Source: JAUIAI01 sp041396685
GTDB taxonomy: Bacteria; Pseudomonadota; Gammaproteobacteria; Burkholderiales; Burkholderiaceae_E
Direction of reading: 5' to 3'
Assembly (NCBI GenBank): GCA_041396685.1
Contig: JAWKYD010000008.1
Location: forward strand, 124,001 to 188,000
Length of the DNA: 64,000 nt
In this document: piece by piece, positions 34,340 to 44,013 of the stretch
Position numbering within the stretch: position 1 is the first letter of the stretch
How the letters are laid out: each line of letters begins with the position of its first letter
Notes under the pieces: model-generated
Databases searched by the model: none
What the model saw: the letters and a program-made list of their open reading frames with translations, nothing else
Told to the model about the DNA's origin: nothing
Position numbers and translations under genes: made by a program

Positions 34340-36223
34340 ATGTCCGTCGTTTCATTCGCCCGCGGCGCGCCCGCGGGCTTCGCATCCATTTTCGTCGCGG
34401 TTGCACTCGGGTTGGGCGGTGTTTCGCCGGCGCTCGCTCAGGGCAAGGCCCGATCCACCGAACTGCCCGCGATCGTCGTCACGGCCACCGCCACCCCGAA
34501 GCCGGTCACAGACCTGATTTCCGACGTGCAGTCGGGCAGCATCGCCGATGCCCGTGCCGCCGGCACCGCCAGCACCGCGGGCCTGCTCGGCTCGCTGCCG
34601 GGCTTCGATCTGATCTCCAACGGCGGTCCGGGCAGCACTGCCACGGTGCTCTTGCGCGGCACCAGCGCCGCCCAGTCGCTGGTCCTGCTCGATGGCTTTC
34701 GCGTCTCGTCGGTCTCGCTCGGCCAGCCGACTTTCGAGGCCTTGCCGATCATGCTCACCGACCGTCTCGAAGTGCTGCGCGGGCCCGCGTCCGGCCTGTA
34801 TGGCGCCGATGCGGTCGGAGGCGTCATCCAGTTGTTCAGTCCCGACCTGGATCGGGGTCGGGGTCCGAGCGGCGAACTCGCGTTCGGTGGCCTCGGCTCG
34901 CGCCGCGCCTTGGCCGGCTACGGCGCGGGTCAGGGCATCAAGGGTCAGATCCGGCTCAGCCACGAACGTAGCGACGGCTTCGACGTCTCCCGCCCGGGCA
35001 GCGTCCAGGCCAACGACGATCGTGACGGTTTCGAGCGTAACGGTGCCATGCTGACGCTGGGGGCGGACAGCGCCTCCGGAGCCAGTTGGCACGCCGTGCT
35101 GATACAGACCGACGTCGACACCGACTTCGATGACGGCGCCTTCGCCGACGCACGCGTGCTTTCGCGCATGCAACTGGCCGGTGTGCGCGCCGAGCAGGAA
35201 ACACCCGACGGCGGCCTGTGGCAACTACGACTGGGCCGTAGCACCGATCGCAGCGAGACCGTGGCGAGCTTCCCCGGTGTGTACCAGAGCACGCAGGATC
35301 AGATCGGCCTGGCAAACACGCGCGCGCTGGGCCCGGGCGTGGAACTGCGCTTCGGCGTCGAGGCCTTGCACCAGTCGTTGGAATCCACCGCCTACGACGC
35401 GCCGACGCGGCGCACCGTCGGCTATTCGCTCGCAATCTCCGGGCGCGAGGGGCCGCACATCGTGCAGTTCAGCGTGCGCCGCGACGACAGCAATCAGTTC
35501 GACACGCAGACCCACGGCACGCTCGCGTACGGCTATGTGCTCGGCGGCGGCTGGCGGGTCGGGGGCTCGGCGGCCACCGGTTTCCGCGCGCCATCGTTCA
35601 ACGATCTGTACTACCCGAACTACGGCCGCCCGGACATCCGGCCGGAGCATGCACGGTCGTTCGAGCTCGGCGCCTATCTCGATCCAGAGGGCGACAGCTC
35701 CCGCGGCTGGCACGCCAAGGCAGTGCTCTATCGCAATCAGGTGGAGGATCTGGTGGTCTACGCGCCGGTCTGTCCCGACCCGTCGCCGCAGTTCGCATTC
35801 GGCTGCGCGGACAACGTCAATGACGCGCTGCTGGTCGGCGCCGGCCTTTCGCTGGCGCGCGAGCACGGGCCGTGGCGCTGGCGCCTGGATGCCGATTTCG
35901 CCGATCCCCAGGACCGCACGCTCGACAAGCGTCTGGCCCGCCGCGCCACCCGCAAGCTCGGCGCCTCGCTCGTCTGGGCGCCCGGCGACTGGCGGATCGG
36001 CACCCGCCTGACGCTCGTCGGGGCGCGCTACGACGATCCGGCCAACACCCGCCGTCTGGCCGGCTACGGTCTGCTCGATTTTTCGGTCGCACGCCGGTTC
36101 GGCGGCCACTGGGAGGCATTCATGTCGGTCACCAATGCCGCCGATCGCGATTACACGACCGCGTCTGGCTATGCGCAGCAGGGTCGCCTGCTGATGGCCG
36201 GCGTGCGCTACCCGGCACGCTGA
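34340..36223 (+). CDS. btuB: TonB-dependent outer-membrane receptor, cobalamin type
   Basis: 627 residues from the ATG at 34340. A signal peptide ends near ALAQG, then a TonB box-like ELPAIVVTATATPKPVTDLI, the plug domain (GSLPGFDLISNGGPGSTATV, EVLRGPASGLYGADAVGGVI) and a 22-strand barrel (RAPSFNDLYYPNYGRPDIRP near the end). Length matches BtuB. The upstream cobalamin riboswitch and the downstream FecCD permease and ATPase make a cobalamin ligand very likely. It takes up the ligand using the proton motive force via TonB. btuC follows after 26 bases. Confidence 0.9.
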   Translation: MSVVSFARGAPAGFASIFVAVALGLGGVSPALAQGKARSTELPAIVVTATATPKPVTDLISDVQSGSIADARAAGTASTAGLLGSLPGFDLISNGGPGSTATVLLRGTSAAQSLVLLDGFRVSSVSLGQPTFEALPIMLTDRLEVLRGPASGLYGADAVGGVIQLFSPDLDRGRGPSGELAFGGLGSRRALAGYGAGQGIKGQIRLSHERSDGFDVSRPGSVQANDDRDGFERNGAMLTLGADSASGASWHAVLIQTDVDTDFDDGAFADARVLSRMQLAGVRAEQETPDGGLWQLRLGRSTDRSETVASFPGVYQSTQDQIGLANTRALGPGVELRFGVEALHQSLESTAYDAPTRRTVGYSLAISGREGPHIVQFSVRRDDSNQFDTQTHGTLAYGYVLGGGWRVGGSAATGFRAPSFNDLYYPNYGRPDIRPEHARSFELGAYLDPEGDSSRGWHAKAVLYRNQVEDLVVYAPVCPDPSPQFAFGCADNVNDALLVGAGLSLAREHGPWRWRLDADFADPQDRTLDKRLARRATRKLGASLVWAPGDWRIGTRLTLVGARYDDPANTRRLAGYGLLDFSVARRFGGHWEAFMSVTNAADRDYTTASGYAQQGRLLMAGVRYPAR

Positions 36224-36249
36224 TCGTCGCTGCGGTCCGATATCGAACC

Positions 36250-37335
36250 ATGGCCGAACCGCCTCCTTCGCGATCGTCCGCAGGGCCGGGCGCATCCGGG
36301 CGTGCGGGGTCGCCACACCACCGCGAATCGTCGTTCGGCCGCGGGTCGTCGCCCCGCATCGCGATGGTCGCGTTCGCGCTGTTTCTGCTTGCCGCGCTGA
36401 CGCTCGTGCTCGGTGTGACCGTCGGCAGCGAGACGATCGCCCCCGGGCGTGCGCTCCGTGCGCTGTTCGTCGATGATGGCACCACCTCGGTGATCGTCGC
36501 CGAGCTGCGCTTGCCGCGGCTGCTGGCGGCGGGCGCCTGCGGCGCAGCGCTGGCCATCGCCGGCGCGATGCTGCAGGGCCTGCTGCGCAACCCACTGGCC
36601 GATCCGTACGTCCTCGGCATTTCCGGGGGCGCCTCGGCGGGCGCTTTGCTCGCGTTGCTGCTCGGTGGCACGGCATTTGCCGCCGTGGGCGCGCTCGCGG
36701 GGGCGGTGGCGATCACGGTGCTGGTATTCACGCTCGGCGCGCGCGCTCTTACCGCACCGGTGGGCGCGCCACCGATGGGCATCGCGCTGGTATTGATCGG
36801 CGTGATCCTGGCCGCAGCCTGCGGCGCATTGGTCAGCCTTCTGCTGGTGGTGCTGCCGGCGCAGCCGTTGCGCGCAACCATGCTCTGGCTGATGGGAGAT
36901 TTCGGTGCGGTGCGGGTCGCCTGGCCGTCCTGGCTCGGTCTGCTGCTGCTTGCGCCGGTGGCGATCGCGTTGGCACCGGATCTGAATCTGATCGCCGCCG
37001 GCGAGTTGCGCGCGGCCACGCTCGGCGTGCCAGTCGCAAGACGGCGCGTGCAGATCGTCGCGCTGGCCGCCGCCCTGACCGCATTGGCCGTTTACACGGC
37101 CGGACCGGTCGGATTCGTCGGTCTGGTCGTGCCGCACATCGTGCGCTTGGTGGCCGGCAACGATCAACGTCTGGTCGTGCCGTTCTCGGGCGTCGCGGGC
37201 GCGATCGGCCTGGCGCTGGCCGACACGCTCGCGCGCTCGGTGGTGGCGCCGCTGCAATTGCCGGTGGGTGCGGTGACCGCCGCAATCGGCGTGCCACTGT
37301 TCCTCGTGTTGCTGCTGCGCCGGGGCATGCGATGA
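36250..37335 (+). CDS. btuC: FecCD-family ABC permease (cobalamin)
   Basis: 361 residues from the ATG at 36250. A soluble Ser/Gly-rich stretch of about 38 residues precedes roughly 9-10 TM helices. Family blocks are ELRLPRLLAAGACGAALAIA, GAMLQGLLRNPLADPYVLGI, SGGASAGALLALLLGG and VGFVGLVVPHIVRLVAGNDQ (ATPase-coupling region). It forms the inner-membrane channel of a BtuCD-type importer. It overlaps btuD by 4 bases (ATGA at 37332-37335). Confidence 0.88.
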   Translation: MAEPPPSRSSAGPGASGRAGSPHHRESSFGRGSSPRIAMVAFALFLLAALTLVLGVTVGSETIAPGRALRALFVDDGTTSVIVAELRLPRLLAAGACGAALAIAGAMLQGLLRNPLADPYVLGISGGASAGALLALLLGGTAFAAVGALAGAVAITVLVFTLGARALTAPVGAPPMGIALVLIGVILAAACGALVSLLLVVLPAQPLRATMLWLMGDFGAVRVAWPSWLGLLLLAPVAIALAPDLNLIAAGELRAATLGVPVARRRVQIVALAAALTALAVYTAGPVGFVGLVVPHIVRLVAGNDQRLVVPFSGVAGAIGLALADTLARSVVAPLQLPVGAVTAAIGVPLFLVLLLRRGMR

Positions 37336-38111
37336 GCACGGCCGCGCCTCTTCTCGAACTGCGCGATATCTCGGTCGCCGTCGGCGGCCGCCGCCTGATC
37401 GAAGCGATGAGCCTGCGGGCGGCGCGCGGCCAGCGCTGGGCGCTGTTGGGCGGCAACGGGCGCGGCAAGTCCAGTCTGCTGCATGCGATCGCGGGTCTGC
37501 TGCCGCTGGCCAAGGGTGAGATATCGATCGACGGCGTCGTGCTCGGTGCGATGCCACCGCTGGCGCTCGCGCGCCGGCGCGCGCTCGTCGAGCAGCATCG
37601 ACAGGACAGTTTCGGAGCGAGCGTGCGCGAGCATGTCGGCTTGTCACGGCGGCCGTACGTCGCCGGCTGGCGAATGGATGTCGGCGACGCGCCGGAAGTC
37701 ACGAGCGCGCTGGCGCTGCTGGATCTCGAGCCGTTCGCCGGGCGGGACATTCGTTCGCTCTTGGGCGGCGAGCGGCAGCGGGTGGCGCTGGCCGCCGCGC
37801 TCGCGCAGGACACGCCGGTGCTGCTGCTCGATGAGCCGATCGCTCATCTCGATCCGCCGAGCCGGGTGGCCGTCATGCGTATGCTCTCGACGCTCGAGGA
37901 CCGGCTGATGCTGATGGCCCTGCACGAGCCCGAGATCGCGCTCGAGTTTTGTACTCATGCGTTGCTGCTCGTCGCCGACGGCTGGCATGCCGGCCCGATC
38001 ACCGATCTGCACGATCCGCAGCGGCTGGCCGCGGTCTACGGTGGCCGCCCGCGGGTGCTGTCGGTGGCCGATGCCGACGGGGTGGAGCGGCGCCTGATCC
38101 GCTGGGACTAA
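37332..38111 (+). CDS. btuD: ABC transporter ATP-binding protein (cobalamin)
   Basis: 259 residues. Walker A is GGNGRGKSSLL (Arg and Ser where the usual motif reads GxGKST, still permissible), the signature loop is LLGGERQRVALAAALAQD (LGGER, a variant of LSGGQ) and Walker B is VLLLDEPIAHLD, followed by a switch His in LMALHE. It powers the permease encoded just upstream. The matching periplasmic binding protein is not here but at 47.5-48.4 kb. Cobalamin specificity comes from the riboswitch and btuB. Confidence 0.88.
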   Translation: MSTAAPLLELRDISVAVGGRRLIEAMSLRAARGQRWALLGGNGRGKSSLLHAIAGLLPLAKGEISIDGVVLGAMPPLALARRRALVEQHRQDSFGASVREHVGLSRRPYVAGWRMDVGDAPEVTSALALLDLEPFAGRDIRSLLGGERQRVALAAALAQDTPVLLLDEPIAHLDPPSRVAVMRMLSTLEDRLMLMALHEPEIALEFCTHALLLVADGWHAGPITDLHDPQRLAAVYGGRPRVLSVADADGVERRLIRWD

Positions 38112-38240
38112 CGCACCCGTGCCTGCGCCGCGGGCGTGGCCCGGGCGGCGGTGGCGGGCGCTGCACATGACATAATCGATCGCGACCCGGGCGCCGCGCC
38201 GACGCTGAACAGCTGCCGGCGGTGCGCACCGCACTCCGTC

Positions 38241-40316
38241 ATGGATGAAGACCCGATGGCCGATCACGAGCACGGCGCGCTGGTGGGTATCGACGTGGGC
38301 GGCACGTTCACCGACCTCGTCTTGTTCGAGCCCGATGCGCAGCAGGTGCGCCTGGCCAAGGTGCCCAGCACGCTTGAGAACCAGGCCTATGGTGTGCTCG
38401 CCGCGCTCGAGGCCACCGGCATCGCGTTTGCCGATGTCTCACTGATCGTGCACGGCACCACGACCACCACCAACGCCGTGCTCGAGCGCAAGCTCTGCCG
38501 CACCGGCCTGATCACCACGCGTGGCTTCCGAGATGTGCTCGAACTGGGCAGGCGCACCCGCCCGCAGGCGTACGGCATGGTCGGCCGCTTCGAGCCGCTG
38601 ATTCCGCGCGATCTTCGCATTGAGGTCGACGAGCGCCTGCTGGCCGACGGCAGCGTGCGCACGCCGCTCGATCGCGAACAGGTCCGCGCCGCGATCGCCA
38701 CGCTGCGCGCGGCCGGCTGCGAGTCGGTGGTCGTGCATTTTCTGCATGCCTACGCCAACCCGGAGCACGAGCGCGAGGCGGGTCGCCTGGTGCAGGAGCT
38801 ATGGCCCGAGGCGCACCTGACACTGGCACACGAGCTGTTGTCCGAGAGCCGCGAGTTCGAGCGCGGCGTGACCGCGGCGGTCAATGCGTCGGTGCAGCCG
38901 CTGCTCGAGCGCTACGTGCGGCGGCTGCGCGAGGAACTCGGCCGGCGTGGCTACCGTGGCGACGTGCTGGTCGTCAACGGCAACGGCGGCATGGTCTCTT
39001 CGAAGCTGGTCGCGCGCGAGGCCGCCAAGACCGTCATGTCGGGGCCCGCGTCGGGCGTGATGGCCGCCGCCTACACCGGTCGGCGTGCCGGCATCACCGA
39101 GTTGATCACCTACGACATGGGCGGCACCTCCAGCGACGTGGCGCTGATCCGTGCCGCCGAGCCCTCGGTGTCGCACGAAATCGAGATCGAGTACGGCATG
39201 CCGATCCACGTGCCGATGGTCGATGTGCGCACGGTCGGTGCCGGCGGCGGCTCGATCGCCCGCATCAACGCCGGCGGTCTGCTCGAGGTGGGTCCGCAGA
39301 GCGCCGGCGCCGATCCCGGTCCGGTGTTCTACGGCCGCGGCGGCTCCGAGCCCACGATCGCCGACGCCAACCTGCTACTGGGCCGTCTCGATGCCGCCCG
39401 CCTGAGCGTCACCGGTGACGGCGATCTCCGCGCACGCGTCGAATCCGTGTTCGCCGAGCGCATCGGTGCGCCCCTGGGCCTGGACGCGATCGGCGCGGCC
39501 GAGGCGGTGATTCGCGTCGCCAATGCCAAGATGGCCGGCGCGATCCGCATGGTGTCGCTCTCGCTCGGTGCCGATCCGCGCGATTTCGCGCTGTTCGCGT
39601 TCGGCGGTGCCGGGCCGCTGCACGCCTGCGCGCTGGCCCGCGAACTGGGCGTGCCGCGCGTGCTGGTGCCCGCCCGGCCGGGCATCACGAATGCGCTCGG
39701 TTGCGTGGTCGCCGACCTTCGGCACGACTTCGTCAACACGCTCAACGTGCCGGTCGACGGGCTCGACGAGGCGGCGCTGTATGCGCTCATCGATGCGCGC
39801 ATCGCCGAGGGCGAGGCGCTCGTGCGCGAGCAGCCCGTGGCGGTGCAAAGCGTCGCGTGTCGCATCAGCGTGGACATGCAGTTCATCGGTCAGACCCATC
39901 TGTTGCGCGTGCCCCTGCCGGATGCACGACCGACCCGCGCCCAACTGCACGACCTGTTCGAGCGTGCCTACCAGGCGCGCTTCCGGGTCGGTCTGGCCGA
40001 GATCCGTGCCCAACTCGTCAACGTCAATGTCTCGGTGATCGGCGTGCGCGCGCCGGTCGATCTTTCGTGCCTGATCGACCCTGCGGGCCGTGGCGCCACG
40101 CTGGCCGATGCGCAGCGCGGCGAGCGGCCCGTGCACATCGGTGGCCGTTGGCACGACACGCCGGTCTATTGGCGCGACGCCTTGCCCGTGCACGCGTGCT
40201 TCAGCGGTCCGGCAATCGTCGAGCAGATGGACACCACCGTGTTGATCGAGCCCGGCGACCGGGTTCGCGCCGACGACGACGGCAATCTGATCGTGTCGCT
40301 GGCGAGCGAGCGATGA
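38241..40316 (+). CDS. hyuA: hydantoinase/5-oxoprolinase, subunit A (HyuA-like)
   Basis: 691 residues from the ATG at 38241 (another ATG at 38256 is possible). The N-terminus GALVGIDVGGTFTDLVLFEP is the phosphate-binding turn of this actin-fold ATPase family. Further blocks are SLIVHGTTTTTNAVLERKLC, VTAAVNASVQPLLERYVRRL, ITYDMGGTSSDVALI and FAFGGAGPLHACALARELGV. With HyuB it performs ATP-dependent opening of a cyclic amide such as N-methylhydantoin, 5-oxoproline or a related ring, or acetophenone-type carboxylation. The substrate cannot be read. hyuB starts 43 bases downstream. Confidence 0.9.
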   Translation: MDEDPMADHEHGALVGIDVGGTFTDLVLFEPDAQQVRLAKVPSTLENQAYGVLAALEATGIAFADVSLIVHGTTTTTNAVLERKLCRTGLITTRGFRDVLELGRRTRPQAYGMVGRFEPLIPRDLRIEVDERLLADGSVRTPLDREQVRAAIATLRAAGCESVVVHFLHAYANPEHEREAGRLVQELWPEAHLTLAHELLSESREFERGVTAAVNASVQPLLERYVRRLREELGRRGYRGDVLVVNGNGGMVSSKLVAREAAKTVMSGPASGVMAAAYTGRRAGITELITYDMGGTSSDVALIRAAEPSVSHEIEIEYGMPIHVPMVDVRTVGAGGGSIARINAGGLLEVGPQSAGADPGPVFYGRGGSEPTIADANLLLGRLDAARLSVTGDGDLRARVESVFAERIGAPLGLDAIGAAEAVIRVANAKMAGAIRMVSLSLGADPRDFALFAFGGAGPLHACALARELGVPRVLVPARPGITNALGCVVADLRHDFVNTLNVPVDGLDEAALYALIDARIAEGEALVREQPVAVQSVACRISVDMQFIGQTHLLRVPLPDARPTRAQLHDLFERAYQARFRVGLAEIRAQLVNVNVSVIGVRAPVDLSCLIDPAGRGATLADAQRGERPVHIGGRWHDTPVYWRDALPVHACFSGPAIVEQMDTTVLIEPGDRVRADDDGNLIVSLASER

Positions 40317-40359
40317 GCACGTCCAGATCCCGCCTCGATACGTTGCAGGAGAACCATCG

Positions 40360-42102
40360 ATGACCCTCGATCCCGTCACCCTGAGCGTGATCCAGGCAGG
40401 CCTGCAGCAGGTCTGCGACGAGATGGACCTGAGCTTCTCGCGTGCCGCGTTCTCGCCTGTGATCGCCGAAGCCAACGATCGCTCCGACGGCATCTACGCC
40501 GCCGAGGACGGCGCCTTGATCGCGCAAGGCGCCGGCGGCCTGCCGGTGTTCGTGGGCACGATGCAGTATTCGACCCGGTCGCTGATCGAGATGATCGCCG
40601 GCGGGCGGGCGGCCGCGCCGCGCCCGCAGGACGTCTACATCGTCAACGATCCCTATCTGGGCGGCACGCACCTGATGGACGTGCGATTCGCCAAGCCCTA
40701 TTACCGGGACGGCCGGATCTTCTGCTGGTTGTCGAACACCGGTCACTGGCCGGATACCGGCGGATCCGTGCCCGGCGGTTTCTCGGCATCGGCCACGGCG
40801 GTCGAGCAGGAGGGCCTGCGTCTGCCGCCGGTCCGCCTGTTCAAGCAGGGCGTGCTCGACGAGGAGATCTACGCCATCATCTGCTCGAACATCCGTGTCG
40901 CCGAGCAGCGCATCGGCGACGTCAAGGCGCAGGCCGCCGCGCTCGCGGTCGGCGAAGACCGCCTGACCGTGCTGCTCGACCGCTACGGCGACGACACCGT
41001 GCGCGCCGCGATCGCCGAGCTGCGTGTTCGTGCGGCCGAACAGATGCGCGCACTGATCGCCGCCATTCCCGATGGCTCGTACCGCAGCGAGGCCTGCGTC
41101 GACAGCGACGGCGTGGTCGACGAGCCGTTGCGCATCCGGCTTGCGCTGACCAAGGCCGACGGCGCCCTGACCTTCGATTTCTCGGCCTCGAGTCCGCCGT
41201 GCCAGGGGCCGATGAATTCCGTTTTCGCCACCACCTGCAGCTCGGTCTACCTGGCGATGCGCCACATCTTTCCCGAGGTGCCGATCAGCGCGGGGGCCTT
41301 CGAGCCGCTGCACGTGCCCCGGCCCGAGGGAACCTTCCTCGATGCCCGCTATCCGCGCCCGGTCTCGGGTTGCGCCGCCGAAGTTTCACAGCGCATCGCC
41401 GAGGCGGTGTTCCTGGCGCTGGTCGACGTGCTGCCCGAGCGCGTCACGGCCGCACCGGCCGGCACCAGTGGCAATTTCGCGCTCGGTGGCACCGACCCGC
41501 GACGCGGCCGCGATTTCGTCATGTACCAGATATCGGGCGGTGGTTATGGCGGCAATGCCGATCACGACGGGCTCAGCAACGGCTGCTCCACGATCGGCAT
41601 CTCGAAGGCACCGCCGATCGAAATCATGGAGCAGGCGTTTCCGGTGCTCTACCGGCGCTATGCGCTGCGCGAGCATTCGGCCGGTGCCGGCCGTCATCGC
41701 GGCGGCTTCGGCATCGACTACGAGGTCGAGCTGCTGCGCGGCGAGGCGCGCGCCAGCTTCGTGATGGACCATGGGCGTGAGGGCCCGCCGGGTGTAAGGG
41801 GCGGTCGCCCGGGAGCGGTCAACACGGTCACCGTCTGGCGTGGCGGCGACGCCTTCGTGCCACCGCATTTGTCCAAGGCGCAGGACATCGTCATGGCCGC
41901 GGGTGATCGCGTTCAGGTCGGCACCCCTGGTGGTGGCGGCTACGGCGATCCGTTCGAGCGCGAGCCCGCGCGGGTGCTCGAGGATGTCCGCTTACAGCGA
42001 TTGTCGGCCGAGAGCGCGCGCAACGACTATGGCGTCGAGCTGTCCACCGACGGCCGGAGCATCGACGACGAGGCCACCCGGGCCCTGCGTTCGCGTCGCT
42101 GA
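40360..42102 (+). CDS. hyuB: hydantoinase/5-oxoprolinase, subunit B (HyuB-like)
   Basis: 580 residues, the usual length. Diagnostic blocks are LDPVTLSVIQAGLQQVCDEM, SFSRAAFSPVIAEANDRSDG, VYIVNDPYLGGTHLMDVRFA, NTGHWPDTGGSVPG and GAGRHRGGFGIDYEVELLRG; the C-terminal GDRVQVGTPGGGGYGDPFER is the conserved Gly-rich ending. GGAG is present upstream of the ATG. It forms the heteromer with HyuA encoded immediately upstream. Confidence 0.9.
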   Translation: MTLDPVTLSVIQAGLQQVCDEMDLSFSRAAFSPVIAEANDRSDGIYAAEDGALIAQGAGGLPVFVGTMQYSTRSLIEMIAGGRAAAPRPQDVYIVNDPYLGGTHLMDVRFAKPYYRDGRIFCWLSNTGHWPDTGGSVPGGFSASATAVEQEGLRLPPVRLFKQGVLDEEIYAIICSNIRVAEQRIGDVKAQAAALAVGEDRLTVLLDRYGDDTVRAAIAELRVRAAEQMRALIAAIPDGSYRSEACVDSDGVVDEPLRIRLALTKADGALTFDFSASSPPCQGPMNSVFATTCSSVYLAMRHIFPEVPISAGAFEPLHVPRPEGTFLDARYPRPVSGCAAEVSQRIAEAVFLALVDVLPERVTAAPAGTSGNFALGGTDPRRGRDFVMYQISGGGYGGNADHDGLSNGCSTIGISKAPPIEIMEQAFPVLYRRYALREHSAGAGRHRGGFGIDYEVELLRGEARASFVMDHGREGPPGVRGGRPGAVNTVTVWRGGDAFVPPHLSKAQDIVMAAGDRVQVGTPGGGGYGDPFEREPARVLEDVRLQRLSAESARNDYGVELSTDGRSIDDEATRALRSRR

Positions 42103-42259
42103 CGCCGGTGTGGTTTTCCCCGCGGTGCGCACTTGAGCCGGATTCGGCAGTTGGCGCGGGCCGACGAACGGAATTGCCGCGCATGTCGGCCCTTTTTTCG
42201 CCGAGGCATCACCTGCTTTGACCATGGACAATCCCTGTCGCGCAGCTTAGCCTAATCGG

Positions 42260-43030
42260 GTGATTCAAAAGCCCGAACCGTTTTCGACGCCGATGACCGC
42301 CGGGCCCGACCGCACCGGGCCCCCCGGCTATGCGTCCACGCTCGACGCCAGCGGACAGTTGACCCTGATCGCCGCGGACTACCGCGGTCATCTGCTCGGA
42401 CAACTGCGCACGTATTCGGTCGCCGGCTTCACCGCCGACCAGTATCGGCGCCTGTTGAGCGCGCACTGGCATCTGCTGGGCGCATTGTCGCAAGGGGCAT
42501 TCGCCGTCGCCGGTCACGATTTGGCGCGATCCCTGCCGAGCATGCGCAAGCCGATGTTGCGCCTTGGCCTGCGCTGGGAGGCCGCACGGGCTCTCGCGAG
42601 TGACGATCTCCAGGCGCTGCGGCTTACGCCCGGGGCCTTGCCGATCGACGTCCACCTCTGGCGAACGCACTTCATGCGTCAGATCGACATCGATCTGCCC
42701 ACCGCATTCATCGGCGCGGCCGCCGTCCAGGATCAATTGTTCAGCGGCGTCGCCGGCGACGCATTGCGTGAGGCGCTCGCGCGTGCGGCCATCCCGGCCG
42801 GCGCCAGTCGCTGCCTCACGCGGCTGATGTCCGATGCCGGCGAGCATTTCGAGCCACTCTGGCGCGGACTCATCCAGGCCAGCACCGATGCCACCGACGA
42901 CGATGCCCTGTGGCTCGGGGCACGCGTCGGCGGGCTCATGTTGCTGCGCCTGCTTCACGCCTGTCTCAACGACGACTGCCCGAGCCACGAGATCGAGGCC
43001 TTGCTCGATCCCGAGGTGTTCTCCGGCTGA
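42260..43030 (+). CDS. hypothetical protein
   Basis: 256 residues from a GTG at 42260; an ATG at 42293 is an equally possible start. It is a soluble, mostly helical, Leu/Ala-rich protein without signal peptide, TM segment or cysteine cluster (one Cys at ASRCLTRLM and one near the end). Blocks such as QYRRLLSAHWHLLGALSQGA and IDVHLWRTHFMRQIDIDLPT look like real protein, and codon use matches the neighbours. No family was recognised. It follows hyuB by 157 bases and is convergent with the SDR gene (21-base gap). Confidence 0.65.
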   Translation: MIQKPEPFSTPMTAGPDRTGPPGYASTLDASGQLTLIAADYRGHLLGQLRTYSVAGFTADQYRRLLSAHWHLLGALSQGAFAVAGHDLARSLPSMRKPMLRLGLRWEAARALASDDLQALRLTPGALPIDVHLWRTHFMRQIDIDLPTAFIGAAAVQDQLFSGVAGDALREALARAAIPAGASRCLTRLMSDAGEHFEPLWRGLIQASTDATDDDALWLGARVGGLMLLRLLHACLNDDCPSHEIEALLDPEVFSG

Positions 43031-43051
43031 TGCCGCCGTCGGCTCGTCCGC

Positions 43052-43834
43052 TCACACCACGGCACACATTCCGCCATCGACATTGATGGCCGTCCCGGTG
43101 ATGTAGCCGCCCTGGTCCGATGCCAGCAGGCAGGCCATGTTCGCGAATTCCTCGGCCGTGCCGATCCGGCCGAGCGGAATGCGCCGGGCCAGCTCGGTCT
43201 GCAGCGATTCGAGCGATCGCCCCTCGCGGGCTGCGCGTCGCACCCACTGATCGCTCTCGATCAGGCCCACCAGCAGCGCGTTGACCAGCACATTGTGCTG
43301 GGCATACTCGGCGGACAATGCCTTGGTCAGGGCCATGCCGGCGGCGCGGGTGACCGAGGTCGGTGCGGTGCCGGCGGCCGGCGCCTTGGCAAAGGTGTTC
43401 AGCACATTGATCACCCGCCCCCAGCGCCGCTCGCGCATGCCGGGCATGAACGCGCGGCACAAACGAACGGCGGCGAACAGTTTCAGATCGATGTCTTGCT
43501 GCCAGACCTCGTCGTCGTGCGATTCGAACGGGCCGGTGCACGAAGAGCCGGCATTGTTGACCAGCACGTCGACACCGCCGAGCGCCTCGTCGGCGGCCGC
43601 CGCGATCGCCGCGCAGCCCTCGGCGGTGCTCACGTCGCCGGCGATGGCAACCACGCGCGCGCCGCCGCGCGCACGCGCCATGACCTGTTCGCGCGCGTGT
43701 TCGAGAACGTCCGCGCGACGGGCGACCAGAGCCAGATCGGCACCGGCCTCGGCGAAGCGCAGCGACATGGCCAAGCCGAGGCCCTGGCTGGCGCCGGTCA
43801 CCAGCGCGCGTCGTTGGGTGAGGGTGAGTTGCAT
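43052..43834 (-). CDS. SDR-family protein lacking the catalytic Tyr-Lys pair
   Basis: 260 residues from the ATG at 43834, which has AGGAG upstream. The Rossmann motif TGASQGLGLAMS, the NNAG motif (VDVLVNNAGSS) and the C-terminal ITGTAINVDGG are normal classical SDR. Where YxxxK should stand, the sequence is TSVTR (T159, R163), and the usual catalytic Ser region reads NVLNTFAKAP with no Ser. It therefore binds a dinucleotide by fold but should not work by the standard SDR mechanism. It is divergent from ada (179-base gap). It could be a catalytically altered subfamily or a binding/regulatory protein. Confidence 0.82.
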   Translation of the reverse strand: MQLTLTQRRALVTGASQGLGLAMSLRFAEAGADLALVARRADVLEHAREQVMARARGGARVVAIAGDVSTAEGCAAIAAAADEALGGVDVLVNNAGSSCTGPFESHDDEVWQQDIDLKLFAAVRLCRAFMPGMRERRWGRVINVLNTFAKAPAAGTAPTSVTRAAGMALTKALSAEYAQHNVLVNALLVGLIESDQWVRRAAREGRSLESLQTELARRIPLGRIGTAEEFANMACLLASDQGGYITGTAINVDGGMCAVV

Positions 43835-44013
43835 GATGGTGTCTCCTGGGGCGAATGAGTTTGAATGCCGTGATTCTAGGGAGAGTGTCGGAACATGAAA
43901 CGCGAAACGCCGCGTACCCGGCCCCATGAATTGAACCGCAAGCAGCGGAGTGCGGCGCCGATGGACGCTCGCTATGCTGACGGCCTCGATGAGCATAGAG
44001 TGAGAACCGAGTC

